A DNA stretch of 16,561 bases from Gammaproteobacteria bacterium (GTDB taxonomy: Bacteria; Pseudomonadota; Gammaproteobacteria; Steroidobacterales; Steroidobacteraceae), in the NCBI GenBank assembly GCA_020846815.1, contig JADLDF010000438.1, positions 1 through 16,561 on the forward strand, in the 5' to 3' direction. The position numbers and the translations under genes were made by a program. Of the stretch, positions 14,639-16,561 are shown piece after piece. Position 1 is the stretch's first letter. Each line of letters opens with the position of its first letter. The notes beneath the pieces are model-generated. The model searched no databases, was not told the origin of the DNA, and was given only the letters and a program-made list of their open reading frames with translations.

Positions 14639-16561
14639 CCCAGGGTGCAGGCTCGCCGGCGAGCGACGGTTGCCGCCCCGGCCGGCTCGCCGGCAAGGTG
14701 GTGCTCGTGACCGGTGCCGACGGCCACCTCGGCGGGGCGATCGTGCGGCGCTGTCTCGAAGAGGACGCGCGCGTCGCGATGGTCGGCCGCCAGCGGGCCG
14801 GACTCGAGGCGGCGCGGGCGCGGATCGCGCAGGCGCTCGGCCGCGAGTTGCCCGATGCCGAGGTGTTGCTGCTGCCGTTCGACGCCGCGGATCCCGCGCA
14901 GGCACGCCGCTGCGTCGAGCGTGTCGTCCGCAAGCTCGGCCGGCTCGACGTCCTGGTCAACAACGCCGGCTCGACCGGTCTGCGACAGCCGCTCGTCGAT
15001 CTGCCGCTGACGCGGGCCGAGGTCGAGGCGCTGCGCGCCGGCGGAGCGAGTGACACCGAGACCGTCGGCGAGGCCATCACCAACGTTTTCGGACTGGTCT
15101 GGCACATGTGTCGCGCCGTCGCGCCGCATCTGCAGCCGGGTGCGAGCGTCGTCAACGTGTCGACGATCTTCTCGCGCACGCGCTACTACGGTCGTTCGGC
15201 CTACGTCGTGCCCAAGGCGGCGCTGAATGCATTTTCGCACCACCTCGCGCTGCAGCTCGGAGCGCGCGGCATCCGGGTCAACGTCGTCTATCCGGGGCCA
15301 GTGGAGGGCGTGCGCATCCACGAGGCGTTCGCGGCCATGGACGGCTTGAAGCAGGTGCCGACCGGGACCACGGCCCAGGAATTCCTCGGCACCATGGCGC
15401 TGGCGCGCGACGACGGCATGGGCGAGCTGCAGCCGGCCTTTCCGTCGGTCGAAGACGTCGCGAACACCATCGTGTTCCTCGGCTCCGACGAGTCGCGGGC
15501 GTTTTCCGCGCACGGCTTCGAGGTGACGAACGGCATGGATGTCCCGCAGGAGTCGCGCTCGACACTGATGTCGCGCCCGGACCTGCGGACGCTGGACGGC
15601 CACGGCGCCACGGTATTGGTGCTGGCCGGCGATCAGGTCGCCGATGCGCTCGCAATCGCGAGGGTGCAGGCCGGCCTGGGTGCGAAGGTGTTGCTCGGCC
15701 TCGGCTCGGCCGAGGCGGTTGCTGCCGCACGAGTCGCGCTCGGCGCGGACGGAGCGGCACGCGTGCGCGCCGCGACGCCAGCCAGTGGACGTGACGGGCA
15801 GATCGAGCCGCTGCTGTTCGAGCGCGATCGTGCCGACGCGGTGGAGGAGCTGCTCGCCGCCACGGGCGCGCAGTTCACGGCGACGCGTGGCGCGCTGCAC
15901 GGCGCGGTCGTGCTGCCGGCGAGCGGCGCGGCCCGCTTCCGCGGCGCACTGCTCGAAGCCAGCGACGCCGACGTCGATGCCTTCCTCGGCAGCGAGCTCG
16001 CCGGCACGATCGCGATCGCCCGCGAGCTGACGCGCTTCTGGAAGCGGTCGGCGGTGCGCGGCGCGGCGCCACGCGCGATCTTCGTGTCGAATGGCGACGA
16101 CGGCGCCGGCAATGCCCATGCGGACATCCTGCGCGCGGCCGTCGAGGCGCTGGTCCGCGTCTGGCGCGACGAGAGTGGCCGCCAGGCGCGCTCGGGAGCG
16201 CGCGCAGCCGTCGAGTGGTCGAACCAGATCCTGCGCTGGAGCAGCGCCGACACCGAGTCGCTGCCGTTCACGGCCGGTGCGGTGGCGCGCCTGCTGTTCA
16301 TGAACCGGCGCATTCCGCAGATCTGCCTGTACACGCCCGCGCACATCGCCGAGGTCACCGGTGCACAGCGCTCCATGCCCGGCTGGACCGAGTCGCTGAC
16401 CGGCCTGCACCTCGGCAAGTGCGTGCTGATCACGGGCGGTTCGGCCGGCATCGGCGGCCAGCTCGCGCGGCTGCTGGCGATCGCCGGCGCCAAGGTCATG
16501 ATCACGGCGCGCCGGCCGGAGCCGCTGCTGGCGATGCGTGCCGCGATCGTGCGCGAGCTCG
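14635..16561 (+). CDS. mcr: Malonyl-CoA reductase, bifunctional (3' end beyond window)
   Basis: The visible 642 codons are open without interruption to the window edge; the Chloroflexus enzyme has about 1220 residues, so roughly half is present. It reduces malonyl-CoA with two NADPH to 3-hydroxypropionate. The N-terminal half, which reduces malonate semialdehyde, is a short-chain dehydrogenase: TGADGHLGG (26-34), NNAG (109-112), NVSTIFSR with S176, and catalytic Y190xxxK194. Then comes a degenerate dehydrogenase-like region (about 320-580). The second unit, which forms the semialdehyde from the CoA ester, starts with LGKCVLITGGSAGIGG (593-608) and is cut by the edge. Segments such as NVSTIFSR, PKAALNA, TESLTGLHLGK and GGSAGIGGQ are near-identical to the known enzyme from memory. 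ATG 14635 has GGAGGA 7 nt upstream and follows the tandem repeat array. It works directly before propionyl-CoA synthase in the pathway. Confidence 0.95.
   Translation, partial: MTQGAGSPASDGCRPGRLAGKVVLVTGADGHLGGAIVRRCLEEDARVAMVGRQRAGLEAARARIAQALGRELPDAEVLLLPFDAADPAQARRCVERVVRKLGRLDVLVNNAGSTGLRQPLVDLPLTRAEVEALRAGGASDTETVGEAITNVFGLVWHMCRAVAPHLQPGASVVNVSTIFSRTRYYGRSAYVVPKAALNAFSHHLALQLGARGIRVNVVYPGPVEGVRIHEAFAAMDGLKQVPTGTTAQEFLGTMALARDDGMGELQPAFPSVEDVANTIVFLGSDESRAFSAHGFEVTNGMDVPQESRSTLMSRPDLRTLDGHGATVLVLAGDQVADALAIARVQAGLGAKVLLGLGSAEAVAAARVALGADGAARVRAATPASGRDGQIEPLLFERDRADAVEELLAATGAQFTATRGALHGAVVLPASGAARFRGALLEASDADVDAFLGSELAGTIAIARELTRFWKRSAVRGAAPRAIFVSNGDDGAGNAHADILRAAVEALVRVWRDESGRQARSGARAAVEWSNQILRWSSADTESLPFTAGAVARLLFMNRRIPQICLYTPAHIAEVTGAQRSMPGWTESLTGLHLGKCVLITGGSAGIGGQLARLLAIAGAKVMITARRPEPLLAMRAAIVREL

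Noticed and set aside
12326..14905. 859-codon open frame on the - strand across the end of pcs and the repeat array
   Set aside because: Composition is that of an antisense shadow; it crosses two genes and the repeats, and no domain is visible.
14407..16410. 667-codon open frame on the - strand antisense to mcr
   Set aside because: Same antisense pattern; the + strand frame encodes a clearly recognisable malonyl-CoA reductase.

Overview
The window is a very GC-rich stretch (about 70% by eye) with the third-position G/C bias and long antisense shadow frames of a high-GC Gram-negative bacterium. The YbbA/YbbP transporter, the lipid-facing membrane enzymes and the regulatory motifs suggest a proteobacterium, perhaps a gammaproteobacterium; this placement is an inference and no rRNA is present to confirm it. 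All genes lie on the + strand except one.

Left part (1-4573): the end of a YbbA/LolD-type ABC ATPase, a full-length YbbP-type permease, and a membrane-anchored metallophosphoesterase overlapping the permease by ATGA. These look like one operon working on the inner membrane. A convergent - strand gene (4603-5358) encodes a single-pass protein with an anti-sigma-like cytoplasmic segment. A divergent intergenic region (5359-5751) holds a cluster of TTCAG direct repeats that resembles a response-regulator site. It is followed by a secreted DUF4139 protein and, 11 nt later, a six-helix membrane diguanylate cyclase with intact active and inhibitory sites.

Right part (8652-16561): a short non-coding region with a reasonable sigma70-like promoter precedes two very large genes. 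The first encodes an 1875-residue three-domain propionyl-CoA synthase (CoA ligase, enoyl-CoA hydratase, enoyl-CoA reductase). The second, cut by the right edge, encodes bifunctional malonyl-CoA reductase. Together they convert malonyl-CoA to 3-hydroxypropionate and then to propionyl-CoA, the signature reactions of the 3-hydroxypropionate bi-cycle known from Chloroflexus and found in a few aerobic phototrophic proteobacteria. The carboxylases and the rest of the cycle are not in view.

The most unusual structure is the 141-bp junction between these two genes. It is made of four imperfect 35-36-bp tandem repeats. Each starts with ATG or GTG, and each ends with a Shine-Dalgarno sequence placed for the next start codon. 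The last repeat ends exactly at the malonyl-CoA reductase ATG. The repeats form three tiny ORFs chained by ATGA/GTGA overlaps from the propionyl-CoA synthase stop to the reductase start, which looks like a translational relay. The synthase also carries two low-complexity expansions: an xAP insert in the ligase domain and a hexanucleotide-repeat linker before the hydratase domain.
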